Assembly (NCBI GenBank): GCA_024346835.1 | Contig: AP024866.1 | Location: 1,116,001 to 1,180,000 of the forward strand | Source: Vibrio comitans | GTDB lineage: Bacteria; Pseudomonadota; Gammaproteobacteria; Enterobacterales; Vibrionaceae | Direction: 5' to 3' | DNA: 64,000 bases | Shown: piece by piece, positions 19,992-31,431 of the stretch | Position numbering within the stretch: the first letter of the stretch is position 1 | Layout: each line of letters begins with the position of its first letter | Position numbers and translations under genes: made by a program | Notes under the pieces: generated by a model | Told to the model about the DNA's origin: nothing | Seen by the model: only the letters and a program-made list of their open reading frames with translations | The model's database searches: none

Positions 19992-20052
19992 CGGCAGTCG
20001 CTCCATCAACTTGATCTTCAAATTATAGAGCGATTACCGTGTAACGTCGGAT

Positions 20053-20814
<762 letters not shown>

Positions 20815-21045
20815 TTAGAGAAAAGGCACCGAGCTGTCATTAATCTAGCTCAATTGCATTTAAGCTTGTTGTTTTTCCCTTTGTTTGCTCAAAAACAGAG
20901 CAAAGCCAACCTTTCAAGCATAAAAAGTTGCTTTGACTGTCGATTTTAAGGCTATTTCCGAGTATAAATGTCGGTTAATTGCGTCGAGATCTTATTGTCT
21001 CGATAGAACCTTATTAGTAATTAGAAAAGAGTCGGGAAATTCAAT

Positions 21046-22821
21046 ATGCGTAGCCATTATTGTGGTCAACTGAACAAGTCCCTAGCAGGACAAACTGTAG
21101 AACTTTGCGGTTGGGTAAACCGTCGCCGTGATCTAGGCGGTCTTATTTTTATCGATATGCGAGATCGTGAAGGTATCGTTCAAGTAGTTGTTGACCCAGA
21201 GATGGCAGAAGCTACTGCCGTGGCAAACGAATTACGTAACGAATTCTGCATCAAGCTAACGGGTGAAGTTCGCGTTCGTCCTGACAGCCAAGTTAATAAA
21301 GACATGGCGACTGGTGAAGTAGAAATCATCGCTAAAGGTCTAGAAATCATCAACCGCTCAGACGTGTTGCCACTGGATTTCAACCAAAATAACTCTGAAG
21401 AGCAGCGTCTAAAATATCGTTACATCGACCTGCGCCGTCCTGAGATGAGCGACCGCATTAAACTACGTGCAAAAGCGTCTAGCTTTGTTCGTCGTTTCCT
21501 AGATGACAACGATTTCCTAGATATTGAAACCCCTGTTCTGACTAAAGCAACACCAGAAGGCGCACGTGATTACTTGGTACCAAGCCGTGTTCACAAAGGT
21601 AACTTTTACGCGCTTCCACAGTCTCCTCAGTTGTTCAAACAGCTGCTGATGATGTCTGGTTTTGACCGTTACTACCAAATCGTTAAATGCTTCCGTGATG
21701 AAGATTTGCGTGCGGACCGTCAACCTGAATTTACTCAGATTGATATTGAGACTTCATTCATGTCTGCGGATCAAGTGCGTGCAACCACAGAGAAAATGGT
21801 TCACGACATGTGGCAAGAGCTACTGAACGTAGACCTTGGTGAGTTCCCAGTAATGCCATTCGCAGAGGCAATCCGTCGCTTTGGTTCTGATAAGCCAGAT
21901 CTACGTAACCCTCTTGAGCTGGTTGACGTTGCTGACATCCTTAAAGATGTTGAATTCAAGGTATTTGCAGGTCCTGCAAATGACGAAAAAGGTCGTGTAG
22001 CAGTGCTTCGTGTACCAGGTGGCGCTAAGCTCACTCGTAAGCAAATCGATGGCTACGCAGAGTTCGTTGGTATCTACGGTGCTAAAGGTTTGGCATGGAT
22101 GAAGGTAAACGATCGTGCAGCAGGCATGGAAGGTATCCAATCTCCAGTGGCTAAATTCCTAAACGAAGACGTGATCAACGGTATTCTTGAGCGCACAGGC
22201 GCTGAGAGTGGCGATATCATCCTATTTGGTGCGGATAAAGCTAACGTAGTTTCAGAAGCGATGGGCGCACTGCGTCTTAAAGTAGGTACTGATTTAGAGT
22301 TAACAGATCTAGCTGCATGGAAACCACTTTGGGTTGTTGATTTCCCAATGTTTGAAGAAGATGGCGAAGGTAAACTGCACGCGATGCACCACCCGTTCAC
22401 ATCTCCTCTTGGTGTAACAGCAGAAGAGCTAAAAGCAAACCCAGCAGCGGCAAACTCTAATGCATACGACATGGTTATCAACGGCTACGAAGTTGGTGGC
22501 GGTTCTGTACGTATTCATAATGCAGAGATGCAAGCAGCGGTGTTTGACATCCTAGGTATTGACGCTGAAGAGCAGCAACTTAAGTTTGGTTTCTTGTTAG
22601 AAGCACTTAAGTACGGCACGCCTCCACACGCAGGTTTGGCATTCGGTCTTGACCGTCTAGTGATGCTGCTATGTGGCACAGAGAATATCCGTGACGTAAT
22701 TGCATTCCCTAAAACGACCAATGCATCTTGTCTACTAACGGACGCTCCTAGCCTTGCAAACCCAGCTGCGCTAGAAGAGCTTTCTATTGCAGTGAATATT
22801 GCGAAGAAAGAAAGCGAATAA
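21046..22821 (+). CDS. aspS: Aspartyl-tRNA synthetase
   Basis: A 591-residue class IIb synthetase of bacterial type. The N-terminal OB-fold has [23 protein letters not shown]. Motif 2 is around [20 protein letters not shown], the large bacterial insertion (GAD domain) follows, and motif 3 is [13 protein letters not shown]. It charges tRNA-Asp in the cytoplasm. The length matches E. coli AspRS (590). It starts at ATG 21046 after GGGAAATTCAAT and ends with its own terminator. It is divergent from cmoA. Confidence 0.98.
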   Translation: MRSHYCGQLNKSLAGQTVELCGWVNRRRDLGGLIFIDMRDREGIVQVVVDPEMAEATAVANELRNEFCIKLTGEVRVRPDSQVNKDMATGEVEIIAKGLEIINRSDVLPLDFNQNNSEEQRLKYRYIDLRRPEMSDRIKLRAKASSFVRRFLDDNDFLDIETPVLTKATPEGARDYLVPSRVHKGNFYALPQSPQLFKQLLMMSGFDRYYQIVKCFRDEDLRADRQPEFTQIDIETSFMSADQVRATTEKMVHDMWQELLNVDLGEFPVMPFAEAIRRFGSDKPDLRNPLELVDVADILKDVEFKVFAGPANDEKGRVAVLRVPGGAKLTRKQIDGYAEFVGIYGAKGLAWMKVNDRAAGMEGIQSPVAKFLNEDVINGILERTGAESGDIILFGADKANVVSEAMGALRLKVGTDLELTDLAAWKPLWVVDFPMFEEDGEGKLHAMHHPFTSPLGVTAEELKANPAAANSNAYDMVINGYEVGGGSVRIHNAEMQAAVFDILGIDAEEQQLKFGFLLEALKYGTPPHAGLAFGLDRLVMLLCGTENIRDVIAFPKTTNASCLLTDAPSLANPAALEELSIAVNIAKKESE

Positions 22822-22841
22822 CATTCGCATCTAACTAGTCT

Positions 22842-22876
22842 AAACTCCCGCTTATATCGCGGGAGTTTTTGTTTGA
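22842..22876 (+). terminator. Terminator of aspS
   Basis: AAACTCCCGC-TTATATC-GCGGGAGTTTTTGTTT, 20 bases after the aspS stop and just upstream of ruvC. Confidence 0.92.
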
Positions 22877-22892
22877 GGGATAGAAAACATCA

Positions 22893-23414
22893 ATGACGAT
22901 TATTTTAGGAATAGATCCAGGCTCTAGAATCACCGGATATGGGGTTATTCGTCAAAATGGCAGGCACTTATATTATCTAGGCAGCGGTTGCATCCGCATG
23001 TCAGAAAAAGAATTGCCAGGTCGGCTAAAACAAATTTACGCAGGCGTGAGCGAAATTATCACTCAGTTTCAACCAGACGTATTTGCCATCGAACAAGTCT
23101 TTATGTCAAAAAATGCAGATTCCGCATTAAAGCTAGGGCAGGCTAGAGGCAGTGCAATTGTTGCAGCGGTGAATGCTGATCTAGAGGTGCATGAGTACGC
23201 CGCTAGGCTTATCAAGCAAGCGGTAGTAGGCACTGGCGGAGCAGACAAAGCCCAGGTGCAACACATGGTTCAACAAATGCTTAAGCTTCCGGCGAAGCCT
23301 CAAGCCGATGCTGCCGATGCATTAGGCGTAGCAATATGTCATGCCAACACCAACAAAACGCTGGTGGCACTTGCAGGAAGAGCAACCTCAGCACGACGCG
23401 GTCGATATCGTTAA
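22893..23414 (+). CDS. ruvC: Holliday junction endonuclease RuvC
   Basis: A 173-residue resolvase with the catalytic carboxylates visible: [14 protein letters not shown] (Asp8), [11 protein letters not shown] (Glu near 68) and [14 protein letters not shown] (two Asp near 140). It is a dimer that cleaves Holliday junctions together with RuvAB. RuvC is separated from ruvAB by about 280 bp containing a palindromic repeat and a LexA-like box, so it is probably not in the SOS-controlled unit. Confidence 0.97.
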   Translation: MTIILGIDPGSRITGYGVIRQNGRHLYYLGSGCIRMSEKELPGRLKQIYAGVSEIITQFQPDVFAIEQVFMSKNADSALKLGQARGSAIVAAVNADLEVHEYAARLIKQAVVGTGGADKAQVQHMVQQMLKLPAKPQADAADALGVAICHANTNKTLVALAGRATSARRGRYR

Positions 23415-23470
23415 ATGTACTGTTAGTTGTCAGGTTACAGCTTTAAGCCGTTAGTTTTCACTCATTCACT

Positions 23471-23565
23471 GTCATTGCCGAGATCTTTTCTGGGCCGGCA
23501 CCCCGGTTAGCAGTCTTGTACTTTGTGCGTCCTAAGATTCCCGCTAAAAGCATGCGGGAATGACG
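23471..23565. repeat. Intergenic palindromic element between ruvC and ruvA
   Basis: The element is bounded by GTCATTGCC and its inverse GGGAATGAC. It contains an inner hairpin, ATTCCCGC-taaaagcat-GCGGGAAT (about 23537-23562). The outline resembles other bacterial intergenic repeats (GTCATtnC...GcgGGAATGAC), but only one copy is present in this window. Confidence 0.65.
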
Positions 23566-23627
23566 TTTTTCAGCTACTCGATCACACCATAGAGTTTTTC
23601 ACTCAAATACAGCTATTTGTCCGGAGT

Positions 23628-23645
23628 ACTGGCTATCCGTCCAGT
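23628..23645. promoter_or_regulatory. LexA (SOS) box candidate upstream of ruvA
   Basis: ACTGGCTATCCGTCCAGT is palindromic at its ends and has the CTG-N10-CAG spacing of LexA sites. It resembles the CTGG-N8-CCAG form known for E. coli ruvA. It lies about 48 bases upstream of the ruvA start, consistent with SOS control of ruvAB. Confidence 0.65.
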
Positions 23646-23692
23646 TATTTATTATCATCAATAACATTGTAAACAGTGATTGGAAATAGACA

Positions 23693-24307
23693 GTGATTGG
23701 ACGCTTACGTGGAACCCTTATCGAAAAACAGCCCCCAGAACTTTTAATTGAGGTAGGTGGGATTGGCTACGAAGTACAGATGCCGATGAGTTGTTTTTAT
23801 GAGCTGCCGGAAATTGGCCAAGAAGCGATTATTTATACTCACTTCGTGGTGCGAGAAGACGCGCAGCTTTTGTATGGTTTCAATAGCGTGAATGAGCGTG
23901 CTCTATTCCGTGAAGTGATTAAAGCCAATGGCGTGGGTCCTAAATTGGGCTTGGGTATCTTATCTGGTATGACGGCGGGTCAATTTGTTAGCTGTGTTGA
24001 AAACGAAGATATATCGACGCTTGTTAAGCTACCAGGTGTAGGTAAGAAAACAGCCGAGCGCTTAGTGGTCGAGATGAAAGATCGTCTTAAAGGCTGGGGC
24101 GCTGGAGATCTGTTTACTCCTGCCACTGATGCCGCGCCAATGGATAAAGGGCTGTCTAGCGACGAAAGCGCCATTGATGAAGCAGTAAGTGCACTACTGG
24201 CGCTGGGTTACAAGCCGCAATTGGCCTCAAAAGCTATCTCACAAATTGCCAAGCCTGATATGACTAGCGAATCCCTGATCAAAGAAGCCCTAAGAGCGAT
24301 GGTGTAA
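23693..24307 (+). CDS. ruvA: Holliday junction DNA-binding subunit RuvA
   Basis: A 204-residue protein beginning (from a GTG) with [28 protein letters not shown], the RuvA OB domain. Helix-hairpin-helix motifs [13 protein letters not shown] and [19 protein letters not shown] follow, and a C-terminal three-helix domain that contacts RuvB. Tetramers bind the four-way junction and load RuvB. The stop is three bases before ruvB, so it is an operon. A LexA-like box precedes it. Confidence 0.97.
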   Translation: MIGRLRGTLIEKQPPELLIEVGGIGYEVQMPMSCFYELPEIGQEAIIYTHFVVREDAQLLYGFNSVNERALFREVIKANGVGPKLGLGILSGMTAGQFVSCVENEDISTLVKLPGVGKKTAERLVVEMKDRLKGWGAGDLFTPATDAAPMDKGLSSDESAIDEAVSALLALGYKPQLASKAISQIAKPDMTSESLIKEALRAMV

Positions 24308-24310
24308 TCG

Positions 24311-25321
24311 ATGATTGAAGCTGACCGACTCATTGCACCGGAAAATCCTACCTTTAGAGACGAAGAAGCGATAGATCGCGCGATTCGTCCTAAGAAGCTT
24401 GAAGATTATCAAGGTCAAGATCACGTGCGTGGTCAGATGGAGATTTTCATTAAAGCCGCTCAAATGCGCAATGAAGCTTTGGATCATTTGCTTATCTTCG
24501 GCCCTCCTGGCTTAGGTAAAACCACGCTGGCTAATATTGTGGCCAATGAGATGGGTGTGAACATCCGCACTACCTCAGGGCCTGTACTAGAAAAGGCCGG
24601 CGATTTGGCAGCACTTCTCACAAACCTTGAAGAAAACGATGTGTTGTTTATTGATGAAATACACCGTTTGAGCCCTATGGTAGAAGAGGTGCTATATCCA
24701 GCAATGGAAGATTACCAACTAGACATCATGATAGGTGAGGGCCCTGCGGCGCGCTCTATTAAGATTGACCTTCCTCCCTTTACTCTGATTGGTGCAACCA
24801 CACGAGCGGGTTCCTTAACTTCGCCTCTGCGAGATCGCTTTGGTATTACCCAGCGCCTTGAGTATTACAAAATTGAAGATCTACAACACATTGTTCAGCG
24901 CAGTGCTGATTGCTTGAATTTATCGATGGAAGAAGAGGGCGCTCTTGAGGTAGCAAGGCGTGCTCGCGGTACCCCACGTATTGCTAACCGTTTACTAAGG
25001 CGAGTACGAGATTACGCTGAAGTGAAGGGAGATGGACATATCGATTCAGACATCGCCGATAAAGCGTTGGACATGTTAGATGTCGATAGCCTTGGTTTTG
25101 ATTATATGGACCGCAAATTACTGCTGGCTATTATTGAAAAGTTTAACGGCGGACCTGTCGGGCTCGATAATATGGCTGCAGCCATCGGTGAGGAAAAAGA
25201 TACAATTGAAGATGTACTTGAGCCTTATTTAATTCAGCAAGGTTACTTGCAAAGAACACCTCGAGGCCGAATTGTTACAGATCGAGCCTACTTACATTTT
25301 GGATTTGATCTAAAAGATTGA
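24311..25321 (+). CDS. ruvB: Holliday junction branch-migration ATPase RuvB
   Basis: A 336-residue AAA+ ATPase with [18 protein letters not shown] near the N-terminus, Walker [20 protein letters not shown], Walker [10 protein letters not shown], sensor 1 [11 protein letters not shown], arginine finger region LRDRFG, and a C-terminal winged helix ending [18 protein letters not shown]. It forms hexameric rings that drive branch migration with RuvA. It starts at ATG 24311, directly after ruvA. A short stem-loop terminator follows. Confidence 0.98.
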   Translation: MIEADRLIAPENPTFRDEEAIDRAIRPKKLEDYQGQDHVRGQMEIFIKAAQMRNEALDHLLIFGPPGLGKTTLANIVANEMGVNIRTTSGPVLEKAGDLAALLTNLEENDVLFIDEIHRLSPMVEEVLYPAMEDYQLDIMIGEGPAARSIKIDLPPFTLIGATTRAGSLTSPLRDRFGITQRLEYYKIEDLQHIVQRSADCLNLSMEEEGALEVARRARGTPRIANRLLRRVRDYAEVKGDGHIDSDIADKALDMLDVDSLGFDYMDRKLLLAIIEKFNGGPVGLDNMAAAIGEEKDTIEDVLEPYLIQQGYLQRTPRGRIVTDRAYLHFGFDLKD

Positions 25322-25330
25322 TGAATAGTT

Positions 25331-25355
25331 AAAGGGGTGTAACGCCCCTTTTATT
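25331..25355 (+). terminator. Terminator of ruvAB
   Basis: AAAGGGGTGT-AA-CGCCCCTTTTATTT hairpin and T-run, 9 bases after the ruvB stop. Confidence 0.85.
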
Positions 25356-25444
25356 TGTCTGACAATAACCCCACCAACTTCTTAACCTTGCTTACATATT
25401 GCTCTCTTTCTGCTCAATAAAAGACCTATCTCAATTCATTATTC

Positions 25445-25458
25445 TTGATTCAAATCAA
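25445..25458. promoter_or_regulatory. FNR box upstream of cydA
   Basis: TTGATTCAAATCAA is an exact match to the FNR consensus TTGAT-N4-ATCAA, about 205 bp before cydA. Oxygen-responsive control of cytochrome bd by FNR is known in E. coli, so the placement makes sense. Confidence 0.85.
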
Positions 25459-25536
25459 GGAAACTTTCTGAAATAAAGCCTTTGAAACCAACAAACTAAA
25501 CCGATAATATAACCCACAGATATATTAGAGGATGCT

Positions 25537-25615
25537 TAACAACTGTTTAACTGTTAGTTTTCAGGGAATTAATGATTGATACAGTTATTTAACAGCTCCT
25601 GTTAATTTTTAACTT
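25537..25615. promoter_or_regulatory. Possible ArcA-binding region upstream of cydA
   Basis: Several GTTAA/TTAAC half-sites (AACAACTGTTTAACTGTTAG, TTATTTAACAGC, TGTTAATTTTTAAC) fall within 80 bases just upstream of cydA. ArcA sites consist of such direct repeats, and ArcA is a known activator of cydAB. Weak, composition-prone evidence. Confidence 0.35.
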
Positions 25616-25663
25616 TGCGCTTTAGGTTGAACCAGTGTCTAGGAAGACACCCAAGGAGTTCTT

Positions 25664-27253
25664 ATGATAGATGTCGTTGATCTGTCGCGATTGCAATTCG
25701 CGTTGACAGCAATGTACCACTTCCTGTTTGTACCATTAACTTTAGGTCTAGCTTTCCTGCTTGCGATTATGGAATCCGTTTACGTGATGACAGGCAAGCA
25801 GATTTATAAAGATATGACCAAGTTCTGGGGTAAGTTATTCGGTATTAACTTTGCCCTAGGTGTAGCAACAGGCCTTACCATGGAGTTCCAGTTCGGAACA
25901 AACTGGTCTTACTATTCTCACTATGTTGGCGATATCTTTGGTGCTCCTCTTGCCATTGAAGCCTTGGTAGCCTTCTTCTTAGAATCCACTTTCGTTGGTT
26001 TATTCTTCTTCGGTTGGGACAGACTGTCTAAGCGTCAGCACTTGGCGGTAACTTGGCTAGTTGCATTGGGCTCTAACTTCTCTGCATTGTGGATCCTTAT
26101 TGCAAACGGCTGGATGCAGCACCCAGTGGGCGCAGAGTTCAATTTTGAAACCATGCGAATGGAGATGGTGAGCTTCTCAGAAGTCGTCTTCAACCCAGTG
26201 GCTCAGGTGAAGTTCGTTCACACTGTGGCATCAGGTTATACAACCGGCGCAATGTTCGTTCTAGGTATCAGTTCATACTACCTATTGAAGGGACGAGATG
26301 TGGCTTTTGCTCGTCGTTCATTTGCTATTGCCGCCTCATTTGGTATGGCAGCAATTCTATCTGTAATCGTTCTTGGCGATGAGTCAGGCTATGAGCTTGG
26401 TGACGTACAGAAAGTTAAGCTTGCCGCTATCGAAGCTGAATGGCATACCGAGCCAGCACCAGCAGCCTTCACTGCATTTGGTATTCCAAATCAGGAGACA
26501 ATGGAAACGGACTACGCGATTAAGATCCCTTACGTAATGGGTATTATCGCAACGCGTTCTATTGATAAGCAGGTAACGGGCCTTCGCGACCTTCGTGAAG
26601 AGCACGTAGATCGCATCCGTAACGGTATGTATGCTTACGATCTTCTTGAAAAGCTTCGTGCAGGTGACAAGTCTGACGCCAATGTAGCAGCCTTCGACCA
26701 GGTGAAAGATGACCTTGGTTATGGCTTACTTCTTAAGCGTTACACCGACAACGTAGTTGACGCAACAGAGACGCAAATTCAAGCTGCGGCTGATGATTCT
26801 ATCCCGACCGTTTGGCCTCTATTCTGGTCGTTCCGTATCATGGTTGCGTGTGGCTTTATCATGCTGTTTATCTTCGGTATGGCGTTTTACCAAACGTGTC
26901 GTCAGAAGATCGAACAAAAGCCTTGGCTACTTAAAGCCGCGCTATTTGGTATCCCACTTCCGTGGATTGCAATTGAAGCCGGTTGGTTTGTTGCCGAGTT
27001 TGGTCGTCAGCCATGGGCTGTAGGTGAGATCTTGCCTGTACACGTCGCTGCATCGGCACTCACTATTGGTCAGCTATGGGCATCACTAGCCGCAATTCTG
27101 GCACTTTACACTGTGTTCCTGATTGCAGAAGTTTACCTAATGGTGAAGTTTGCACGTAAGGGACCGAGCAGCCTGAAAACAGGTCGCTACCACTTTGAAC
27201 AAGACAACGACGATGAAGCGAAAGCGAAAATCGGTCGTCAAGTTGAAGCATAA
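25664..27253 (+). CDS. cydA: Cytochrome bd ubiquinol oxidase subunit I
   Basis: A 529-residue membrane protein starting [30 protein letters not shown], which carries the early haem-ligand His. Nine or so helices are seen, with a long periplasmic Q-loop (about residues 250-380) and the diagnostic [16 protein letters not shown]. With CydB it forms the high-affinity terminal oxidase that reduces oxygen with quinol. It starts at ATG 25664 after AAGGAG. It is followed by cydB 15 bases later, and an FNR box lies upstream. Confidence 0.97.
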   Translation: MIDVVDLSRLQFALTAMYHFLFVPLTLGLAFLLAIMESVYVMTGKQIYKDMTKFWGKLFGINFALGVATGLTMEFQFGTNWSYYSHYVGDIFGAPLAIEALVAFFLESTFVGLFFFGWDRLSKRQHLAVTWLVALGSNFSALWILIANGWMQHPVGAEFNFETMRMEMVSFSEVVFNPVAQVKFVHTVASGYTTGAMFVLGISSYYLLKGRDVAFARRSFAIAASFGMAAILSVIVLGDESGYELGDVQKVKLAAIEAEWHTEPAPAAFTAFGIPNQETMETDYAIKIPYVMGIIATRSIDKQVTGLRDLREEHVDRIRNGMYAYDLLEKLRAGDKSDANVAAFDQVKDDLGYGLLLKRYTDNVVDATETQIQAAADDSIPTVWPLFWSFRIMVACGFIMLFIFGMAFYQTCRQKIEQKPWLLKAALFGIPLPWIAIEAGWFVAEFGRQPWAVGEILPVHVAASALTIGQLWASLAAILALYTVFLIAEVYLMVKFARKGPSSLKTGRYHFEQDNDDEAKAKIGRQVEA

Positions 27254-27268
27254 TAAGGGAGTGTAATT

Positions 27269-28405
27269 ATGTTTGATTACGAAGTTTTAAGATTTATATG
27301 GTGGGTGCTGATCGGCGTGTTATTCGTCGGATTTGCAGTCACTGACGGCTTTGACATGGGTGTATGTGCGGTTGTGCCTATCTTAGGTAAAACGGATAAC
27401 GAACGTCGTGTCATGATCAACTCTATTGCTCCCCATTGGGATGGCAACCAAGTTTGGTTAATTACCGCGGGTGGTGCTCTGTTTGCCGCATGGCCTCTAG
27501 TGTACGCAACCTCGTTCTCTGGCTTTTATTTCGCGATGATCGTGACCCTTGCTGCGTTGTGGCTTCGCCCAATTGGCTTGGACTACCGTTCTAAGATTGA
27601 AGAGCCAAAATGGCGTAAGACGTGGGATATTTGTATCTCTATCAGTGGTTTCGTGCCACCGGTTATCTTCGGTGTTGCTTTTGGTAACCTACTGCAAGGT
27701 GTACCGTTCCAGCTGAATGAATTCATGATGTCTAGCTATCATGGCAGCTTCTTCGGACTACTAAACCCATTTGCATTGCTATGTGGCTTAGTCAGCTTGT
27801 CGATGATACTGCTGCAAGGCGCAACATGGCTACAGATGAAAACCACATCAGACATTCATGTGCGCGCTCGTAACCTAGCTCAAATTGCTGGTATCGCGAC
27901 TGCAGTACTCTTTGTTCTTGGCGGTTTCTGGGTTCAAGGCATGGACGGCTATGTGATTACAAGTCAAATCGACCACAATGGCGCTTCGAATCCTCTTGCT
28001 AAAGACGTAGTAGTAGAAGCGGGCGCTTGGATGAAGAACTTTGCTGAATATCCAGCGTTTTGGCTAGCGCCAGCGCTAGGTGTGGCTATGCCATTGCTTG
28101 CTCTGCTTGCATCCCGCGCTGAGAAGGGTGGTTTTGCTTTCTTGTTCTCAAGCTTGGGCAACGCTGGCGTTATCTTTACAGCTGGCCTTGCGATGTTCCC
28201 ATTCGTTATGCCATCAAGCCTTAACCCGGCACACAGCTTAACTATGTGGGATTCTACCTCTAGTGAACTGACTCTTAATCTTATGACGGCAGTAGCTTTT
28301 GTTATGGTTCCAGTAATTCTGGCTTACACCAGCTGGACCTACTACAAGATGTTTGGTCGTCTAGATGACAAGTTCATCGAAGAAAACAAGAATTCACTTT
28401 ACTAA
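27269..28405 (+). CDS. cydB: Cytochrome bd ubiquinol oxidase subunit II
   Basis: A 378-residue polytopic protein with the CydB start MFDYEVLRFIWWVLIGVLFVGFAVTDGFDMGVC and the motifs NSIAPHWDGNQVWLITAGGALFAAWP and LRPIGLDYRSK. It pairs with CydA in the inner membrane. It is preceded by AAGGGAG and followed at once by cydX. Confidence 0.97.
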   Translation: MFDYEVLRFIWWVLIGVLFVGFAVTDGFDMGVCAVVPILGKTDNERRVMINSIAPHWDGNQVWLITAGGALFAAWPLVYATSFSGFYFAMIVTLAALWLRPIGLDYRSKIEEPKWRKTWDICISISGFVPPVIFGVAFGNLLQGVPFQLNEFMMSSYHGSFFGLLNPFALLCGLVSLSMILLQGATWLQMKTTSDIHVRARNLAQIAGIATAVLFVLGGFWVQGMDGYVITSQIDHNGASNPLAKDVVVEAGAWMKNFAEYPAFWLAPALGVAMPLLALLASRAEKGGFAFLFSSLGNAGVIFTAGLAMFPFVMPSSLNPAHSLTMWDSTSSELTLNLMTAVAFVMVPVILAYTSWTYYKMFGRLDDKFIEENKNSLY

Positions 28406-28418
28406 GAAGGGACAAGAT

Positions 28419-28529
28419 ATGTGGTATTTCGCTTGGATTTTGGGTGTGTTGCTAGCTTGTGCTTTCGGCATCATCAATGCTCTATGGCTAGAGCACACAG
28501 AAATGATGGATAACGATAAGCAAGATTAA
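28419..28529 (+). CDS. cydX: CydX, small subunit of cytochrome bd
   Basis: A 36-residue single-helix protein, MWYFAWILGVLLACAFGIINALWLEH..., ending EMMDNDKQD. The MWYFAWILG start and the W-LE tail are typical of CydX/CbdX, needed for a stable, active bd oxidase. AAGGGAC precedes the ATG. The gene lies 13 bases after cydB and just before the terminator. No ybgE-like gene follows, unlike E. coli cydABX-ybgE. Confidence 0.93.
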   Translation: MWYFAWILGVLLACAFGIINALWLEHTEMMDNDKQD

Positions 28530-28545
28530 GCTTAGTTGACATTCA

Positions 28546-28583
28546 AAAAGGCCAGAGCTGATTTCCAGCCCTGGCCTTTTTTA
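28546..28583 (+). terminator. Terminator of cydABX
   Basis: AAAAAGGCCAGAGCTG-ATTTC-CAGCCCTGGCCTTTTTT: a long stem and T-run, 16 bases after the cydX stop. Confidence 0.93.
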
Positions 28584-28620
28584 TAAAGGATTTGTTCTAT
28601 CTATGTGGAAGGTGATAAAC

Positions 28621-28647
28621 GTCATCCTGACAAAAGTCAGGACCTTA
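28621..28647. repeat. Short copy of the GTCATCCTGA palindromic repeat
   Basis: GTCATCCTGAC-AAAA-GTCAGGACCTTA has arms TCCTGAC/GTCAGGA. It shares the flanks of the 632-1100 units (GTCATCCTGA...AGGACCTTA) with the inside missing. The cydX-ybgC gap otherwise shows no gene. Confidence 0.75.
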
Positions 28648-28830
28648 GCTCGCACAAACCAAATAGGTAACCAACCAAACCCCTAAGAATGTATCCAAAT
28701 ATTGCGACATTAGTCAAATTTTGGCCACTTAGCTCACGAAAGCCGTGCATGCATCAAAAAAAACGTGTTGCCTAAAAAATAAAAAGTTACATTGTGTATA
28801 TTACAGGCAAAGAAATCAGGGACCTAGGGC

Positions 28831-29241
28831 ATGTCGTCGACCGATAAAGCGCCGTTCACTTGGCCAATACGAATCTACTACGAAGATACGGATGCGGGTG
28901 GTATTGTTTATCATTCCAATTATTTGAAGTACTTCGAGCGCGCACGAACAGAGATGCTAAGAAGCATTGGCGTGTCACAAGAAGTGTTGCTTCAAGAGAA
29001 TTTAGGTTTCGTGGTTCGACATATGGATATCGATTTTCTAAAAGGTGCGAAACTCGACCAAGAATTGACGGTCCAAACACATATTGCTCAATTAAAACGC
29101 GCATCTCTCGATTTTTGTCAGGAGATAGTCAATCTAGAAGGCAGAGTATTGTGCAAAGCTATGGTTAAGGTAGCATGTATCAATACCGCCAATATGAGGC
29201 CTCAGGCCATACCAAGTTTCATGATCACGGAGTTATCGTAA
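28831..29241 (+). CDS. ybgC: YbgC hotdog-fold acyl-CoA thioesterase of the Tol-Pal cluster
   Basis: A 136-residue hotdog protein with the YbgC/4HBT signature [30 protein letters not shown] (Asp in the catalytic site), [20 protein letters not shown] and [11 protein letters not shown]. It hydrolyses short acyl-CoA thioesters in vitro in relatives and is invariably the first gene of tol-pal. The ATG at 28831 starts it after AGGGACCTAGGGC. tolQ begins one base after its stop. Confidence 0.94.
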   Translation: MSSTDKAPFTWPIRIYYEDTDAGGIVYHSNYLKYFERARTEMLRSIGVSQEVLLQENLGFVVRHMDIDFLKGAKLDQELTVQTHIAQLKRASLDFCQEIVNLEGRVLCKAMVKVACINTANMRPQAIPSFMITELS

Positions 29242-29242
29242 A

Positions 29243-29926
29243 GTGTCCGCAGAAATCAATTTTATTGATCTTATCCTAGAAGCAAGCCTATTAGTTCAGC
29301 TGGTGATGCTCACTTTGGTTGGCATGTCGGTAGCCTCATGGGCAATGATCATCAGTCGCAGCAAGGTTATCTCTGAGGCTCATGCTCATACCGAGCGTTT
29401 TGAAGATAAATTTTGGTCAGGCAAAGATCTGGGCAAGCTATATCAAGAAGTAAAAGCGCGTAAAGACCGCTTATCAGGCATCGAAGAAATTTTTTACTCA
29501 GGCTTTACTGAGTTTGCTCGTCTTCGCCGCACAAACGCAGGCTCACCAGACTTCATTATGGAAGGAACTGGGCGAGCGATGCGTGTATCGGTGGCAAGAG
29601 AAGTCGACAACCTAGAGACTAACCTGCCATTTTTGGCGACAGTAGGTTCTATCAGCCCATACATCGGTCTGTTTGGTACCGTATGGGGCATCATGCATGC
29701 CTTCATCGCGTTAGGTCAGGTTAAGCAAGCAACGCTGGCTATGGTGGCACCGGGTATCGCTGAGGCTTTGATTGCGACAGCTATGGGTCTGTTTGCTGCG
29801 ATTCCAGCGGTAATGTTCTATAACCGCCTTAGCAACCGTGTTGGCAAGCTAGAACACTCATACGCGACATTCTCTGAAGAGTTTCACGCTATCTTGCACC
29901 GTCAAGCGATGAGCGACAGGAACTAA
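29243..29926 (+). CDS. tolQ: TolQ, inner-membrane proton-channel subunit
   Basis: A 227-residue ExbB/TolQ family protein starting from GTG. Three membrane helices: residues ~15-37 ([22 protein letters not shown]), ~138-160 ([25 protein letters not shown]) and ~170-190 ([26 protein letters not shown]). With TolR it uses proton-motive force to energise TolA during outer-membrane constriction. It directly follows ybgC and leads into tolR. Confidence 0.96.
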   Translation: MSAEINFIDLILEASLLVQLVMLTLVGMSVASWAMIISRSKVISEAHAHTERFEDKFWSGKDLGKLYQEVKARKDRLSGIEEIFYSGFTEFARLRRTNAGSPDFIMEGTGRAMRVSVAREVDNLETNLPFLATVGSISPYIGLFGTVWGIMHAFIALGQVKQATLAMVAPGIAEALIATAMGLFAAIPAVMFYNRLSNRVGKLEHSYATFSEEFHAILHRQAMSDRN

Positions 29927-29929
29927 TCA

Positions 29930-30373
29930 ATGGCGGGTTATCAACCTAAAAAACGCAAGCTAACGGCAGAGATCAACGTAGTTCCTTACATTGATGTCAT
30001 GTTGGTTCTGCTGATTATCTTTATGGTGACCTCGCCGTTTGTTACTCAAGGTGTGGATGTTGAGTTGCCAAAAACACATAGCGCGACACCTGCATCAGAG
30101 CTTGCAGGTGATAGCGAAGCGAGCTTTATCATTATTGAAATCACCGCTGACGGCGAGCTAGGCCTCAGTGTTAATGATGAAGAAGTGCAACGTGGCATGA
30201 GCATTGAAGATGTGATTGTTCGAGTTAAAGCAGAGCGCGCTATTTCACCCGATGCACCTGTTGCGGTGGGTGGTGATGCCGCCACGCCATACGCTGAGGT
30301 AGTACTGGTTCTTGATGAACTAGGGCAAGCGGGTATAGCCAAGGTTGGCTTGCTGACGGATATCAAGGGATAG
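29930..30373 (+). CDS. tolR: TolR, inner-membrane motor subunit
   Basis: A 147-residue ExbD/TolR family protein. The cytoplasmic start KRKLTAEINVVPYIDVMLVLLIIFMVTSPFVTQGVDVELPK includes the membrane helix with the essential Asp (YIDVMLVLL). A periplasmic domain follows (VAVGGDAATPYAEVV). It couples the TolQ channel to TolA. It lies three bases after tolQ. Confidence 0.96.
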   Translation: MAGYQPKKRKLTAEINVVPYIDVMLVLLIIFMVTSPFVTQGVDVELPKTHSATPASELAGDSEASFIIIEITADGELGLSVNDEEVQRGMSIEDVIVRVKAERAISPDAPVAVGGDAATPYAEVVLVLDELGQAGIAKVGLLTDIKG

Positions 30374-30386
30374 ATTCCAATAACCG

Positions 30387-31418
30387 ATGAAACAAGATAA
30401 AAAGTTCACTAGATCGCTCATCATCTCAGCAGCAGTACACTTGCTTCTGGTGATAGCTTTGATTTGGGGAACTAACTTCAATATGTCAAAACCAGAACCT
30501 ACACCCAATATGGTGGAGGCGGTGGTCATTGACCCTAATGCTATTCAAAAGCAGGCTCAGCAGATTCGCCAAGAGCGTGAGGCTGCCTCAAAGGCTGAGC
30601 AAGAGCGCATTCGCAAATTGCAAGAGCAAAGCAAGCAACTTGAGCAGAACCGAAAGGCCGAAGAAGAGCGCATTCGTCGTTTAGCTCAAGAGAAAGCCGA
30701 ATCTGAGAAAAAAGCGCGCGAAGCTGAGAAGCAGCGCCAGTTAAAAGAGAAACAGCGCAAAGAAGAAGAACAGCGAACTAGAGTTGCTGAAGCTGAACGC
30801 AAGAAAAAAGAAGAGGCGACTAAAAAGGCAGAAGCAGAGCGTCTTGCTAAGGTGAAAGCTGCTGAACAAGCGAAAAAAGAAGCTGCGAAAGCAGAGGCGG
30901 ATAGGGTAGCCAAAGAAAAGGCCGCTAAAGAAGCCACTGAAAAAGCGCGCAAAGCTGAGCAAGAAAAACTAGCTCAAGAGAAGGCCGCGAGAGAAGCTGC
31001 TGAGAAAGCCAAGCAAGAGCAAGCACGCCTTGCGCAACTTGAGCGAGAGCGCAAAGAGCAAGAAGCAGCGCTGAGCGATATATTCTCTGGCCTTGAAGCA
31101 GAACAACAAACGAACTCAACAGCTCGTAGCAGAGCGATTACCGATGAAGTAACCCGAATGGGTGAAATCTATAAGCAAATGATTCAACGAGAATTATTGC
31201 TAGATGACTCCTTTAGAGGAAAAGAGTGCCGAGTGAATTTGCGATTGCTCAACACAGGCTCTAACTTCATTGTAAGCGACCTAAGAACCCTATCTGGAGA
31301 TTCAGGGCTCTGTCGTGCGGCGCAAGTAGCAGTCTCAAAAGTAGGGAGCTTCCCACTACCAAGCGACAAGGCTGCTATTGATAAATTGAAGAGCATTAAC
31401 TTAACCGTTGCACCTTAA
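30387..31418 (+). CDS. tolA: TolA, envelope-spanning Tol protein
   Basis: A 343-residue protein with an N-terminal anchor ([19 protein letters not shown], residues 10-28), a long Lys/Ala/Glu/Gln-rich helical domain (about 55-225) that crosses the periplasm, and a C-terminal globular domain ([27 protein letters not shown]...) with two cysteines. It links the TolQR motor to Pal and TolB. tolB follows after 13 bases. Confidence 0.95.
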   Translation: MKQDKKFTRSLIISAAVHLLLVIALIWGTNFNMSKPEPTPNMVEAVVIDPNAIQKQAQQIRQEREAASKAEQERIRKLQEQSKQLEQNRKAEEERIRRLAQEKAESEKKAREAEKQRQLKEKQRKEEEQRTRVAEAERKKKEEATKKAEAERLAKVKAAEQAKKEAAKAEADRVAKEKAAKEATEKARKAEQEKLAQEKAAREAAEKAKQEQARLAQLERERKEQEAALSDIFSGLEAEQQTNSTARSRAITDEVTRMGEIYKQMIQRELLLDDSFRGKECRVNLRLLNTGSNFIVSDLRTLSGDSGLCRAAQVAVSKVGSFPLPSDKAAIDKLKSINLTVAP

Positions 31419-31431
31419 GAAGGAAAACCTG

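Noticed and set aside
20820..21045. Specific aspS promoter elements
   Set aside because: TTGACT and TATAAA-like hexamers are present but the spacing is too long, so no promoter was called.
30686..30962. Open frames antisense to tolA
   Set aside because: They arise from the low-complexity Lys/Ala/Glu codons of the tolA helix and have Ser/Phe-rich composition typical of antisense shadows.
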